DNA of 64,000 bases, taken from CAZGRP01 sp964527995. Lineage in GTDB: Bacteria > Zhuqueibacterota > Zhuqueibacteria > Oceanimicrobiales > CAZGRP01. Below, piece by piece: positions 51,066 through 58,887 of this stretch. The DNA is taken from assembly GCA_964527995.1 (NCBI GenBank), contig CAZGRP010000020.1, positions 1 through 64,000 on the forward strand, in the 5' to 3' direction. The notes beneath the pieces were generated by a model, which did not search any database, was not told where the DNA came from, and saw only the letters and a list, made by a program, of their open reading frames with translations. Every line of letters starts with the position of its first letter. Position 1 is the stretch's first letter. The translations under genes were made by a program, and so were the position numbers.

Positions 51066-51539
51066 TCAACCGGGCGGGCCGCTTTCAGCAACCAACAGGT
51101 CGCGCTGCCGGTGTTCGGAGAGGCGGCCGTCGGGGAAGATGTGCCACACGCGCCATCCCTGCTTGACCAGGCTGTCACTGATGAATCGGCGGTGACACTT
51201 GAAGAACAATCCCTCGGCGCACATGATGGCAACACGCCTGCGACCGGCCAATGCGATGAGCTTGTCGAGGCCGCGCTTGAACTCGGTGCTGGAAGTGTAT
51301 GGTTCGTAGCCGCCCGTGCGATACCCTCCGAGCTCTTCGCCCAGCCACTCGTACTCGATGCCAGCGGCCTGCAGTTTTTCGGAGAGGGTTTCGCGGCTGA
51401 AGTGCGGAAACTTCTTGGACGTCGGCCAGCGGCGAACGTCCGCCAGGCCTTCGATGCCATGCCGCTTGAGCAGCTCAATAAAGGTCTCGATCGAGTGTGT
51501 CGAGTGGCCGACGGTAAAGATCTCTCGAACGCTGGTCAT
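51066..51539 (-). CDS. DUF488 family protein
   Basis: A 157-residue protein of the DUF488 family. Typical segments are IFTVGHSTHSIETFIELLKR, GLADVRRWPTSKKFPHFSRE, LGGYRTGG and VAIMCAEGLFFKCHRRFISD, the last with the conserved Cys and RRFI pattern. The function is unknown; the fold is nuclease-like in some models. The ATG at 51539 overlaps the stop of the GT9 gene (ATGA), so the two are coupled. Confidence 0.9.
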   Translation of the reverse strand: MTSVREIFTVGHSTHSIETFIELLKRHGIEGLADVRRWPTSKKFPHFSRETLSEKLQAAGIEYEWLGEELGGYRTGGYEPYTSSTEFKRGLDKLIALAGRRRVAIMCAEGLFFKCHRRFISDSLVKQGWRVWHIFPDGRLSEHRQRDLLVAESGPPG

Positions 51540-52597
51540 GGCGAAGTCACATCCGATAGATCCATGTCGTAGGCTCGCAGCACGGCCTTGTAGACTTCCT
51601 CGACCGTCACCTGGTGCATGCATTCGAGCGTACCCAGTGGACACAAGTTCTGGTGACACGGCCGGCAGCCGATCTCTTTGAACACGGCCCGGTGCCCGTC
51701 GCCCGCGGAGTAGGGGAACCAGATATCGGCTTCGCCCGGCCCGAAGATGCCCACGGTGCGCGTGCCCACCGCCGCTGCCAGGTGCATCACTCCAGCGTCG
51801 TTCGATACATAGACATCGAGCTGTTGCAGCAGTGCGGCAAGTCGGCTCAAAGGCAGAGGGTCGCTGAGCACCACACCCCGCGGAGAATGCTCGAGCACCT
51901 GGCGGGCAAGGAATTCCTCTCCCTGGCCCCAGGTGATGATCACCTGGCCGCCGTCGGCTACGATCTGCTCCGCCAGGCCGGCAAACCGCTGCCACAGCCA
52001 CATCTTGTTGGGCCAGCTTGCACCAGGGTGCAACCCCACCAGGGGACTGTCGCGATTCAGTCCGCGAGCGATGAGGTAGCCGCGTGCCCAGGCGCGGGCG
52101 TCGGGCGGGACGTACACCCTTGGAGAGAAAGGCCGTGGATCGAGTCCAAGCACTCTCAGGCTTTGCAGATGAAATTCGACGGCTGTGCGGCGTTGGCCGT
52201 CGTCACCGACCCGGTGAGTGTAAAGCAGACGGCGGCCGCGAAAGTCCCCGCCGACGCGGATCTTCGCGCCCGTCAGGCGTAGGAGAATGGCCGAGCGTGG
52301 TATGCCGAGAAGGTCGATCGCCAGGTCGAACTGCTGCCGCCGGAGTTGCGCAACAAGACGGCGTTGAGCCCGAAAGCCGTCATCACGGTTCAGGATGAAG
52401 ACGTGATTCACCAGGGGATGACTCTCCAGGATAGGTGCGTAGGAGCCCTCGGTGAGATAGGCGATGGTGGCTTTGGGGAAATGCAGCTTGAGGTTGCGCA
52501 ACAGCGGCGTGGTCAGGATGATATCGCCGAGAAAGCGCAGGCGGCTGACCAGAATGGAGCGGATGTTGTCGCGATCGACTTGAGGTTTATGCCACAT
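51536..52597 (-). CDS. Glycosyltransferase family 9 (ADP-heptose:LPS heptosyltransferase-like)
   Basis: A 353-residue GT-B enzyme: SILVSRLRFLGDIILTTPLL at the start (GD motif), GLHPGASWPNKMWLWQRFA for sugar-nucleotide binding, and DVYVSNDAGVMHLAAAVGTRTVGIFGP near the end. It should add a heptose to lipopolysaccharide core or a related glycan, evidence for a Gram-negative outer membrane. CXXC-rich CRPCHQNLCPLGTLECMHQV is a family feature. It overlaps DUF488 and has no nearby lipid A genes. Confidence 0.92.
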   Translation of the reverse strand: MWHKPQVDRDNIRSILVSRLRFLGDIILTTPLLRNLKLHFPKATIAYLTEGSYAPILESHPLVNHVFILNRDDGFRAQRRLVAQLRRQQFDLAIDLLGIPRSAILLRLTGAKIRVGGDFRGRRLLYTHRVGDDGQRRTAVEFHLQSLRVLGLDPRPFSPRVYVPPDARAWARGYLIARGLNRDSPLVGLHPGASWPNKMWLWQRFAGLAEQIVADGGQVIITWGQGEEFLARQVLEHSPRGVVLSDPLPLSRLAALLQQLDVYVSNDAGVMHLAAAVGTRTVGIFGPGEADIWFPYSAGDGHRAVFKEIGCRPCHQNLCPLGTLECMHQVTVEEVYKAVLRAYDMDLSDVTSP

Positions 52598-52637
52598 GTT
52601 TTCTTGCCCAACCCTCCGGGCCGTAGGCGGCGCTGTT

Positions 52638-53441
52638 TTATTTATCCAGGTCCACCAGGTCGCCGTCGTAGATGTGGTCCACCGTACCTTCCAGCACGGG
52701 CGCGTCGCCGGGGCCCCGGCTGAGGCGAAGGCGGCCGCCGAGAACCTCGATTGTGACCGGGAATTCGACCCGGTGCAGATGGTCGGCGATCACCGCGGCT
52801 GCCGTGACACCGGTGCCGCAGGCCAGCGTCTCCGCCTCGACGCCCCGTTCATATGTGCGCACGCGAAGAGAGTGCGGGCTCACAACCTTGACGAAATCGA
52901 CGTTGGTGCCACGCGGCTGGAAAGCGGGATCATGGCGGTACTTTCGCCCGATTCCGGTCACATCGATCCGGTCGATGTCATCCGCGAAGATCACGAAGTG
53001 AGGTACACCGGTGTCGACGAAACCGCCCTCTTCGAGATCCTTCTCGTGCAGCACCCCGAGGTCCACTCGTAGATCTCGCGGCGGCTGCATCCGCAGCCGC
53101 ACAAGGTTGCCCTCGACCTCGGCGTGGTACTCGTGCCCGCTCACCTCGAATCGCATTTCCGGCGGCGCGATTCCTCTTCGGGCAGCGTAGTAGGCCGCGG
53201 CTCGGGCACCGTTTCCGCACATCTCCGACTCGCGGCCGTCGGCGTTGAAGTATCGCATCCGAAAGTCCGCCGTCGGGCTCGATTCGATCAGGAGGATGCC
53301 ATCGGCGCCGACGCCCGTGCGGCGCTGGCAGAGACGCCGGAAAAAAGACGTCAAGTCGCCTGGGAGCGCCAGGTCACGACCATCGAAGAGGATGAAATCG
53401 TTGCCCGTAGCCGAAAGTTTCGTAAAGTGGAGAGTCGACAC
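52638..53441 (-). CDS. dapF: Diaminopimelate epimerase
   Basis: A 267-residue enzyme. The two catalytic cysteines are C75 in SEMCGNGARAAAY and C208 in LACGTGVTAAAV, which face each other in the PLP-independent racemase fold. It interconverts LL- and meso-diaminopimelate for lysine and peptidoglycan synthesis. A GTG start at 53441 (LHFTKLSATGNDF) follows AAAGGACAAAGG; the open frame beyond it has no start signal. No other lysine genes are nearby. Confidence 0.95.
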   Translation of the reverse strand: MSTLHFTKLSATGNDFILFDGRDLALPGDLTSFFRRLCQRRTGVGADGILLIESSPTADFRMRYFNADGRESEMCGNGARAAAYYAARRGIAPPEMRFEVSGHEYHAEVEGNLVRLRMQPPRDLRVDLGVLHEKDLEEGGFVDTGVPHFVIFADDIDRIDVTGIGRKYRHDPAFQPRGTNVDFVKVVSPHSLRVRTYERGVEAETLACGTGVTAAAVIADHLHRVEFPVTIEVLGGRLRLSRGPGDAPVLEGTVDHIYDGDLVDLDK

Positions 53442-53506
53442 CCTTTGTCCTTTGGTCGAGCCTGAGGCTGCTGGCATCGACCCCAGCGCCACGGCCCTCT
53501 GCGTAC

Positions 53507-54196
53507 TCAGAACTCCAGCGACTCACCGATCGGCAACACCTGGGCATTGAGGCCCTTGGCTTTGGCCTTGCTGACGAACTCGCTGGGGTCGGCCTCGATG
53601 ACGTCGAAGGTGCCGTAGTGCATCGGCACCACGAGTTTTGGCTGCAGGAATTCGGCAGCCTTGACGGCGTCGTCGATGCCCATGGTGAAGTTGTCGCCAA
53701 TAGGCAGCAGGGCCAGATCGATCGAAGTCATTTCGCCGATCAGCTTCATGTCGTAGAACAGACCGGTATCACCAGCGTGATAGACCCACTTGCCGCCGAG
53801 CTCGACCAGGATGCCGGCCGGATTGCCCATGTAGAGCATGCCACCGTCGTCGGTCTGCAGCCCAGAGCCATGGTGGGCGATGGTGAGCTTGACCCGGCCG
53901 AACGGAAAGGCATGACTGCCACCGATGTGCATGGGGTGGGCAGTGGCACCCTGGCTGCCGCAGTAAGTCGCCACCTCATAATTGGCGACGATGGTGGCAC
54001 TGTTGCGTTTGGCGATGGCGATGGCATCACCGACATGGTCGCCGTGGCCGTGGGTGATGAGGACGTAGTTGCATTGGATATCGTCCGCTTTCTTTGCAGC
54101 CTTCGGGTTGCCGGTAAGGAAGGGATCGATAATCAGACGTGTGCCATCGGCTTCCAGTTCGAAACAGGCATGACCGAGAAACGTCGCTCTTGCCAT
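53507..54196 (-). CDS. UPF0173-type metallo-beta-lactamase-fold hydrolase
   Basis: A 229-residue protein with the metal motif HGHGDHVGDA in YVLITHGHGDHVGDAIAIAK, and WVYHAGDTGLFYDM and VPMHYGTFDVIEADPSEFVS supplying further ligands. It matches the UPF0173 metal-dependent hydrolase group, whose substrate is not settled. GGAGGGT lies just before the ATG. It is 66 bases after dapF and 58 before folE on the same strand. Confidence 0.93.
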   Translation of the reverse strand: MARATFLGHACFELEADGTRLIIDPFLTGNPKAAKKADDIQCNYVLITHGHGDHVGDAIAIAKRNSATIVANYEVATYCGSQGATAHPMHIGGSHAFPFGRVKLTIAHHGSGLQTDDGGMLYMGNPAGILVELGGKWVYHAGDTGLFYDMKLIGEMTSIDLALLPIGDNFTMGIDDAVKAAEFLQPKLVVPMHYGTFDVIEADPSEFVSKAKAKGLNAQVLPIGESLEF

Positions 54197-54253
54197 GATA
54201 CCCTCCTTTCTTGCTTTCGCTGCCGGCGGCGCGGCGCCTGGGGAAAGCGCCTG

Positions 54254-54805
54254 TCACCGTCGGCCGTCGCGGATCAGGTTCATGAACTCCTCGCGGGTGG
54301 AGAGATTGTCGCGGAAGACCCCATAGAGCGCACTCGTCGTCACGATCGTGTTTTGCTTCTCCACACCGCGCATCATCATGCAGAGATGGCGGGCCTCGAT
54401 GACGACGGCCACGCCCGCCGGTTCCAGCACGTCCATCAGGGTTTGAGCAATTTGTGTCGTCAGCCGCTCCTGCACCTGGAGACGTTTGGCAAAGACATCC
54501 ACGATGCGGGGGATCTTGCTCAGGCCGACGATTTTACCGCTGGGCATGTAGGCCACGTGGCATTTGCCATAGAAGGGCAGCAGGTGGTGTTCGCACAAGC
54601 TGAACATCTCAATGTCCTTGACGATCACCATCTCGTCGTACGGCTCCTCGAACAGGGCTCCGTTCAGAACCTGGTCGATGTCCTGGTGATAGCCGCTTGT
54701 GAGAAAACGCAGCGCCTGCTCCACTCGCCCCGGCGTGCGTACCAGTCCTTCGCGGTCTGGATCTTCCCCCAACTCTTTGAGTAGATGCCGGATCAGATTC
54801 TGCAT
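54254..54805 (-). CDS. folE: GTP cyclohydrolase I
   Basis: A 183-residue enzyme. The zinc ligands are in FSLCEHHLLPFYGKCHVAYM (Cys and His) and ARHLCMMMRGVEKQN (Cys); the active-site helix contains GKIVGLSKIPRIVDVFAKRL. It makes dihydroneopterin triphosphate from GTP, the first step of folate and pterin synthesis. ATG 54805 (MQNLIRHLL) has GGGAGAACC upstream; a frame extends 35 codons more without a start signal and overlaps the cytochrome gene. Confidence 0.94.
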   Translation of the reverse strand: MQNLIRHLLKELGEDPDREGLVRTPGRVEQALRFLTSGYHQDIDQVLNGALFEEPYDEMVIVKDIEMFSLCEHHLLPFYGKCHVAYMPSGKIVGLSKIPRIVDVFAKRLQVQERLTTQIAQTLMDVLEPAGVAVVIEARHLCMMMRGVEKQNTIVTTSALYGVFRDNLSTREEFMNLIRDGRR

Positions 54806-54816
54806 CCTGGTTCTCC

Positions 54817-55071
54817 CTACTTCCGCACATGACAACGCGTGCAGTCGCGATAAGCCGGATGCGGCATGCGGGCGGCCGTGGAATCGTTGGAGACGTGACA
54901 CGCCATGCACTGCCTGGCCGCCATGCCGTACCGGTGGTTCTCATCCCTGGGCATTTCGGGTGCTTCGCTCCTCGAAGGAACGAAGATCGACAGCAGGGCC
55001 AACAGGCCCAGCAGCCCGATGATCAAAAGGAGAAAATGTTTTCGCGCGGTTTGACGCTTTTCCGGTTCCAT
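54817..55071 (-). CDS. Small membrane-anchored di-haem cytochrome c
   Basis: An 84-residue protein with an N-terminal membrane anchor (LLLIIGLLGLLALLSIFV) and two CxxCH haem sites, CMACH (55-59) and CTRCH (77-81), with HPAYRDC between. It resembles a short NapB/cytochrome-c7-like electron-transfer protein, exposed to the periplasm. It starts 12 bases before folE on the same strand. No partner redox enzyme is adjacent; the NrfD-like protein at 45 kb is a possible, unproven link. Confidence 0.78.
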   Translation of the reverse strand: MEPEKRQTARKHFLLLIIGLLGLLALLSIFVPSRSEAPEMPRDENHRYGMAARQCMACHVSNDSTAARMPHPAYRDCTRCHVRK

Positions 55072-55106
55072 CTCTGCGGCCTAATCTAGGCAATTTCGCA
55101 AAAACA

Positions 55107-55316
55107 ATCAAGGCCGAATCGGGGCGAGATGGTAGAGGGGGCTGCCTGATTTCCAGTTTCCNNNNNNNNNNNNNNNNNNNNNNNNNNNNNNNNNNNNNNN
55201 NNNNNNNNNNNNNNNNNNNNNNNNNNNNNNNNNNNNNNNNNNNNNNNNNNNNNNNNNNNNNATCAAGGCCGAATCGGGGCGAGATGGTAGAGGGGGCTGC
55301 CTGATTTCCAGTTTCC
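55107..55316. repeat. 55-bp direct repeat flanking an assembly gap
   Basis: The same 55 bases (starting ATCAAGGCCGAATCGGGG) occur at 55107-55161 and 55262-55316, on each side of the 100 N, with no difference. This looks like the overlapping ends of two contigs (55 is a common assembly k-mer size), not a biological duplication. Confidence 0.85.
55162..55261. other. Assembly gap of 100 N
   Basis: Exactly 100 N inside the 503-base intergenic stretch between the cytochrome gene and the next plus-strand gene. Its flanks are the identical 55-bp ends described above, so the true sequence may need no gap at all. The intergenic flanks carry a heptamer array and no gene that I can support. Confidence 0.95.
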
Positions 55317-55407
55317 AGTTTCTCACACCTGTCATCCTGAATGCCTGATCCTTGGTGCCTGAGTGCAGCGCTGAGTCCAATTCCCGATTGCCAATTTCTG
55401 ACCCCTG
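55303..55407. repeat. Degenerate heptamer array (15 units)
   Basis: GATTTCC, AGTTTCC, AGTTTCT, CACACCT, GTCATCC, TGAATGC, CTGATCC, TTGGTGC, CTGAGTG, CAGCGCT, GAGTCCA, ATTCCCG, ATTGCCA, ATTTCTG, ACCCCTG in unbroken 7-base phase. It lies just after the second gap and overlaps the 55-bp duplicated end, so the repeat probably caused the assembly break. Confidence 0.7.
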
Positions 55408-55574
55408 GGCAGCCGACCACCGGCTGGGTCACGCACGGCGTGCGTTCGGCCATGCAAAGAGTCGCCCCTGGTGGCTCGAGCGGCGACTAAGAAGCAAGAA
55501 CGAAACTCTGCCGGGTCCTGTCCGTCCTAAAAGCTAGCTAAGGATTCGAAAGGACGTTTCCCTGGAGGTACGTG

Positions 55575-56252
55575 ATGACGACACGATCTGCTTATCTCGC
55601 TTTCGGCACTCTGCTGATTCTACTGGGAGTTCTTTTGCTGGCGCAGGCATTTACAGGTTTGTTTGTGGGGTCGGAGGTTTTCGGCGGTGCCTTGCTGTGG
55701 CTCGGTGCTCTGTGGTTTTGGACACTGTACGAGAAGCGAGAAGCTTTCATCTGGCTCTTGCTGGGGTTCCTGGCTGCCTTCAGCGGTCTGGCGGCCTTCA
55801 ACAGTGGACTGGGCGTAATTGCGGATGACTTTTTCGGGCCGCTGTTTCTATGGGGCCTTGGTGCCACGTTGGCACTCCATTGGTTCCAGCACCGCAGGAG
55901 TTCCGCCTGGCTGGTGTTTGGCGCGGGTACTGCGGTCACGCTGGGGTTTGTGGCCTTTGTCGAAGAGATTCTGCCCTGGTACGCCGACTTCAGTGGCGGC
56001 CTTTTCTTCCTGGGGTTGGCGGCGACGTTTTGGCTACTTCATCGCCTTTTTGAGGCCGAGACCCGCCTTGCCTGGGCCAAATACGCCGCTGCCGTGTCCG
56101 CGGCCCTGGCGGCGGTGGTGTTTTCGGAAGAGAGCTATTCGGCTGTCGGGGATTATCTTTCCGGCGGCGTGCTGATCTTGCTTGGGGCTTATCTGCTCTG
56201 GTATGCCATGCGGCGTGAGGCCGAGCAGCAGAACCACCTCGGATCTGCCTGA
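55575..56252 (+). CDS. Multi-pass membrane protein of unknown function
   Basis: A 225-residue protein that is almost entirely hydrophobic, with about seven membrane helices (e.g. LAFGTLLILLGVLLLAQAF, FGGALLWLGALWFWTLY, FIWLLLGFLAAFSGLAAF). No family motif is recognised. ATG 55575 lies 5 bases after GGAGGT. It ends at a strong terminator and appears to be a single-gene unit. It looks like the DUF5668/LiaI-type membrane proteins in general character only. Confidence 0.65.
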   Translation: MTTRSAYLAFGTLLILLGVLLLAQAFTGLFVGSEVFGGALLWLGALWFWTLYEKREAFIWLLLGFLAAFSGLAAFNSGLGVIADDFFGPLFLWGLGATLALHWFQHRRSSAWLVFGAGTAVTLGFVAFVEEILPWYADFSGGLFFLGLAATFWLLHRLFEAETRLAWAKYAAAVSAALAAVVFSEESYSAVGDYLSGGVLILLGAYLLWYAMRREAEQQNHLGSA

Positions 56253-56277
56253 CGATGCCGGGATCGCGCGCACGGGG

Positions 56278-56300
56278 ACCGGCCTGCGGGCCGGTTTTTT
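56278..56300 (+). terminator. Rho-independent terminator before serB
   Basis: ACCGGCC (56278-56284), a TGCG loop and GGCCGGT (56289-56295), running into a T tract. This strong stem ends the upstream membrane-protein gene only 16 bases before the -35 box of serB. Confidence 0.88.
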
Positions 56301-56316
56301 ATTGCCGGCAAAGCGC

Positions 56317-56346
56317 TTGACATTCCTTCCTGGCTGTGCGTATATT
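56317..56346 (+). promoter_or_regulatory. Sigma-70 promoter of serB (predicted leaderless)
   Basis: TTGACA (56317-56322), an 18-base spacer and TATATT (56341-56346). The serB ATG begins at 56353, 7 bases after the -10 box, just where transcription should start, so the mRNA would have no 5' leader. Confidence 0.7.
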
Positions 56347-56352
56347 TGGGGC

Positions 56353-57564
56353 ATGGAAAAGCGGTACATCGTTCTCACGGCCCTGGGCAAAGATCAGCCC
56401 TACCTCATCGCGGATATTTGCGCCGCGGTCACCGATTCCGGCCTCAACATCGTGGCCGTCGAGCAAAATGCTCTGCACGGCCTTTTTCTTATGTTCATGG
56501 TCACCGAGGTGATCGACCCGGGCGATTCCGCCGAGGAGGCCTACCGGCGTTTGCGGCACAACACCGCCTCGCTCAAGAAAGTTGAGATCAACATCGATCT
56601 GGTGGAGCCCGAGCAGGCGATGAAGGCGGTGGACAAGAATCTGCAGGTGTTCACCATCATCGGCCGCGACAAGGTGGGTATCCTCAAGGCCATCACCAAC
56701 ACGCTGGCGAATTTCCGAGTCAACATCGAGCGCATGCACCACCTGGCCCACGGCGAGCTGGTGGCCCTGGAGATGCTCGTCGATGCTTCGGAGCTGCGTG
56801 ACCTGCGCCTGCTGCGCGAAGTGATCCAGCAGACCTGCGATGAGGTCGGCTTCGACACCATCATCCAGCCTGATACGCCCTACCGGCAGCGCCGGCGCAT
56901 GGTTGTGTTCGACATGGACAGCACCGTCATCCAGAACGAGGTGATCAACGACCTCGCCCGGGCGGGCAACGTCGGCACAGCGGTCTCCGATATCACTCAC
57001 CGGGCGATGAACGGCGAAATCGACTTCAAGGAAGCTCTGAAGGAGCGGGTCAAGCTGCTGGCCGGTTTGCCGGTGTCGATTCTCGAGGAGGTCGCCGAGG
57101 AGATGGAGCTTACGCCCGGCGCCCAGGAGCTGGTCTCGACGCTCAAGGCCATGGGTTTCAAGCTGGCGCTGGTTTCGGGCGGCTTCACGTTTTTCGCCGA
57201 GCGCCTCAAAGACCGACTGGGTTTCGATTATGTTTTCGCCAACGAGCTGGAGATCGACGGCGGCGTATTGACCGGCCGCGTGAAGGGCCGCATCATCGAC
57301 GCCGAGGCCAAGGGCGAAATCGTCAAGGAGCTGGCCCGCCGGGAAGGCCTGAGCCGGGAGGAGATCGTGGCCGTTGGGGACGGCGCCAACGACCAGATCA
57401 TGCTCAAGAATGCCGGCTTCGGCATCGCCTTCAACGCCAGCAACATCCTCGCCAAAGTTGCCGACGGTCGCATCACCGATTCCAATCTGCTTGGCCTGCT
57501 CTTCTGCCTGGGCGTGACAGAACGTGCCGTGCGCGAGAGCGTGGGGGAAGGGGAACGTGGCTGA
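56353..57564 (+). CDS. serB: Phosphoserine phosphatase with two ACT domains
   Basis: A 403-residue protein. Residues 5-80 and 96-165 are ACT domains (ALGKDQPYLIADICAAVTDS; FTIIGRDKVGILKAITNTLA). The HAD domain follows with D187-M188-D189-S190-T191 as the nucleophile motif, LVSGGF and VGDGANDQIMLKNAGFGIAF. It removes phosphate from phosphoserine, the last step of serine synthesis; the ACT domains may sense serine. The predicted transcript is leaderless. It overlaps the MFS gene by 8 bases. Confidence 0.96.
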   Translation: MEKRYIVLTALGKDQPYLIADICAAVTDSGLNIVAVEQNALHGLFLMFMVTEVIDPGDSAEEAYRRLRHNTASLKKVEINIDLVEPEQAMKAVDKNLQVFTIIGRDKVGILKAITNTLANFRVNIERMHHLAHGELVALEMLVDASELRDLRLLREVIQQTCDEVGFDTIIQPDTPYRQRRRMVVFDMDSTVIQNEVINDLARAGNVGTAVSDITHRAMNGEIDFKEALKERVKLLAGLPVSILEEVAEEMELTPGAQELVSTLKAMGFKLALVSGGFTFFAERLKDRLGFDYVFANELEIDGGVLTGRVKGRIIDAEAKGEIVKELARREGLSREEIVAVGDGANDQIMLKNAGFGIAFNASNILAKVADGRITDSNLLGLLFCLGVTERAVRESVGEGERG

Positions 57565-58774
57565 GTTCCACAGGCGCAAGATCCTGCTGCTGTCGACGGG
57601 CCACTTCATCAACGACTGCTACTCCGGTTTTCTTGCTCCTCTGCTGCCCTTGTTCATGGCCTTGCACGGGCTGTCGGTGGCCCAGGCGGGCGTCCTCGCC
57701 TCTGTGCTGTCGATGTCGACCTCACTGACCCAGCCGCTCTACGGCTATCTGGCCGACCGCAGCGGCCGCCGTCTGTTTCTGATCGTCGGCCCGGCGATCA
57801 CGGCCGTATTCATGAGCTCCACCGGACTGGCGCCAACCTACGGCATTCTGGCGGCGCTCCTGGTCGTGTCAGGAGCCGGGTCCGCGTCGTTTCATCCAAC
57901 CGCAGCAGCGGCGGTCTCCTATGCCAGCGGAGAGAAAAGGGAATGGGGCATGTCGTGGTTTCTCACCGCCGGAAACTTCGGGCATGCACTGGGCCCGGTT
58001 GTGGCCTTGCCGCTGGTTCTGGCGATTGGTTTGCAGTGGCTGCCCGCGGCAGCGATCCTCGGCATCATCGTCGCTGTTCTGCTCTATTTTTATGCACCCC
58101 CCTATCCGGTAGGCGCCTCGGTGTCCCACGGCCTTTCGGTGCGCGAGGTCGAGTCGCGCTGGCGTCCATTGACTCTGCTGTTCGTGCTCGTGGTGGTCCG
58201 TGCCTTCTTGCTGAATTCGTTCTCATCCTTCATTCCGATCTATCTGCACGACGCAGGGATGCCGTTGATGGGGGCGGGAGCATCGGTGACCCTCTTCCTC
58301 GCAGTCGGCTCGATGGGCGCACTGCTGGGCGGACGGCTCACCGCCAAGGTGGGGGCGATTCGAAGTCTGCGGCTCTCCATGTTGCTGGCGATCCCGGCGC
58401 TCTTTGGGTTCCTTCACACCTCGGGCTGGCTGCGGTTCGCCAGCCTGGCCGCTGCCGGGCTGGTGTTGTATTTCTCCTTTCCGACCAACGTCGTGCTGGC
58501 GCAGAACCTGTTTCCCGAGAAAGCAGGCACAGTGTCGGCACTGATGATCGGCGTCGGTTGGGGCACGGCGGGAGCCTTTCTCATTCCTGCCGGCCTTCTT
58601 GCCGACCGGATCGGCGTGGCGCCAGCCCTGAACATCGCCGCCGCCGCCACATTGATCGGCCTCGCAAGCGCTGTTCTGTTGCGGCAGGGGCAGCAGGCAT
58701 CGGCGTCGAGGCGGCCGCTTGGTTCCGAGTTGAGGCCGCCGGTGGCTGCCTCCCCCTGGCCCGAGTCGAAGTAG
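57557..58774 (+). CDS. MFS transporter, fosmidomycin-resistance (Fsr) type
   Basis: A 405-residue transporter of about eleven to twelve helices. LLLSTGHFINDCYSGFLAPLLPLF at the start (here quoted in part: GHFINDCYSGFLAPLLP) is the hallmark of the Fsr/YfcJ branch, as are GYLADRSGRRLFLI and GAGSASFHPTAAAAVSYASG. The GTG start lies in GGGGAAGGGGAAC and overlaps the serB stop by 8 bases. The substrate is unknown; export of small phosphonate-like drugs or metabolites is typical for the branch. Confidence 0.9.
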   Translation: MAEFHRRKILLLSTGHFINDCYSGFLAPLLPLFMALHGLSVAQAGVLASVLSMSTSLTQPLYGYLADRSGRRLFLIVGPAITAVFMSSTGLAPTYGILAALLVVSGAGSASFHPTAAAAVSYASGEKREWGMSWFLTAGNFGHALGPVVALPLVLAIGLQWLPAAAILGIIVAVLLYFYAPPYPVGASVSHGLSVREVESRWRPLTLLFVLVVVRAFLLNSFSSFIPIYLHDAGMPLMGAGASVTLFLAVGSMGALLGGRLTAKVGAIRSLRLSMLLAIPALFGFLHTSGWLRFASLAAAGLVLYFSFPTNVVLAQNLFPEKAGTVSALMIGVGWGTAGAFLIPAGLLADRIGVAPALNIAAAATLIGLASAVLLRQGQQASASRRPLGSELRPPVAASPWPESK

Positions 58775-58887
58775 GGTGGCAGTCGTCAGGTTTTGGCCGC
58801 TGGGTTGAGTGCCGCGAGTGCCTCGAGCAGAGGATGCGGTCGGCGCTGCAAACAAGGTCTGTGAGCCTTCATCGGTAGAAAACGTCC

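Noticed and set aside
55107..55316. The 55-bp direct repeat as target-site duplication or mobile element ends
   Set aside because: It is far too long for a target duplication, identical, and flanks exactly 100 N; assembly overlap explains it better.
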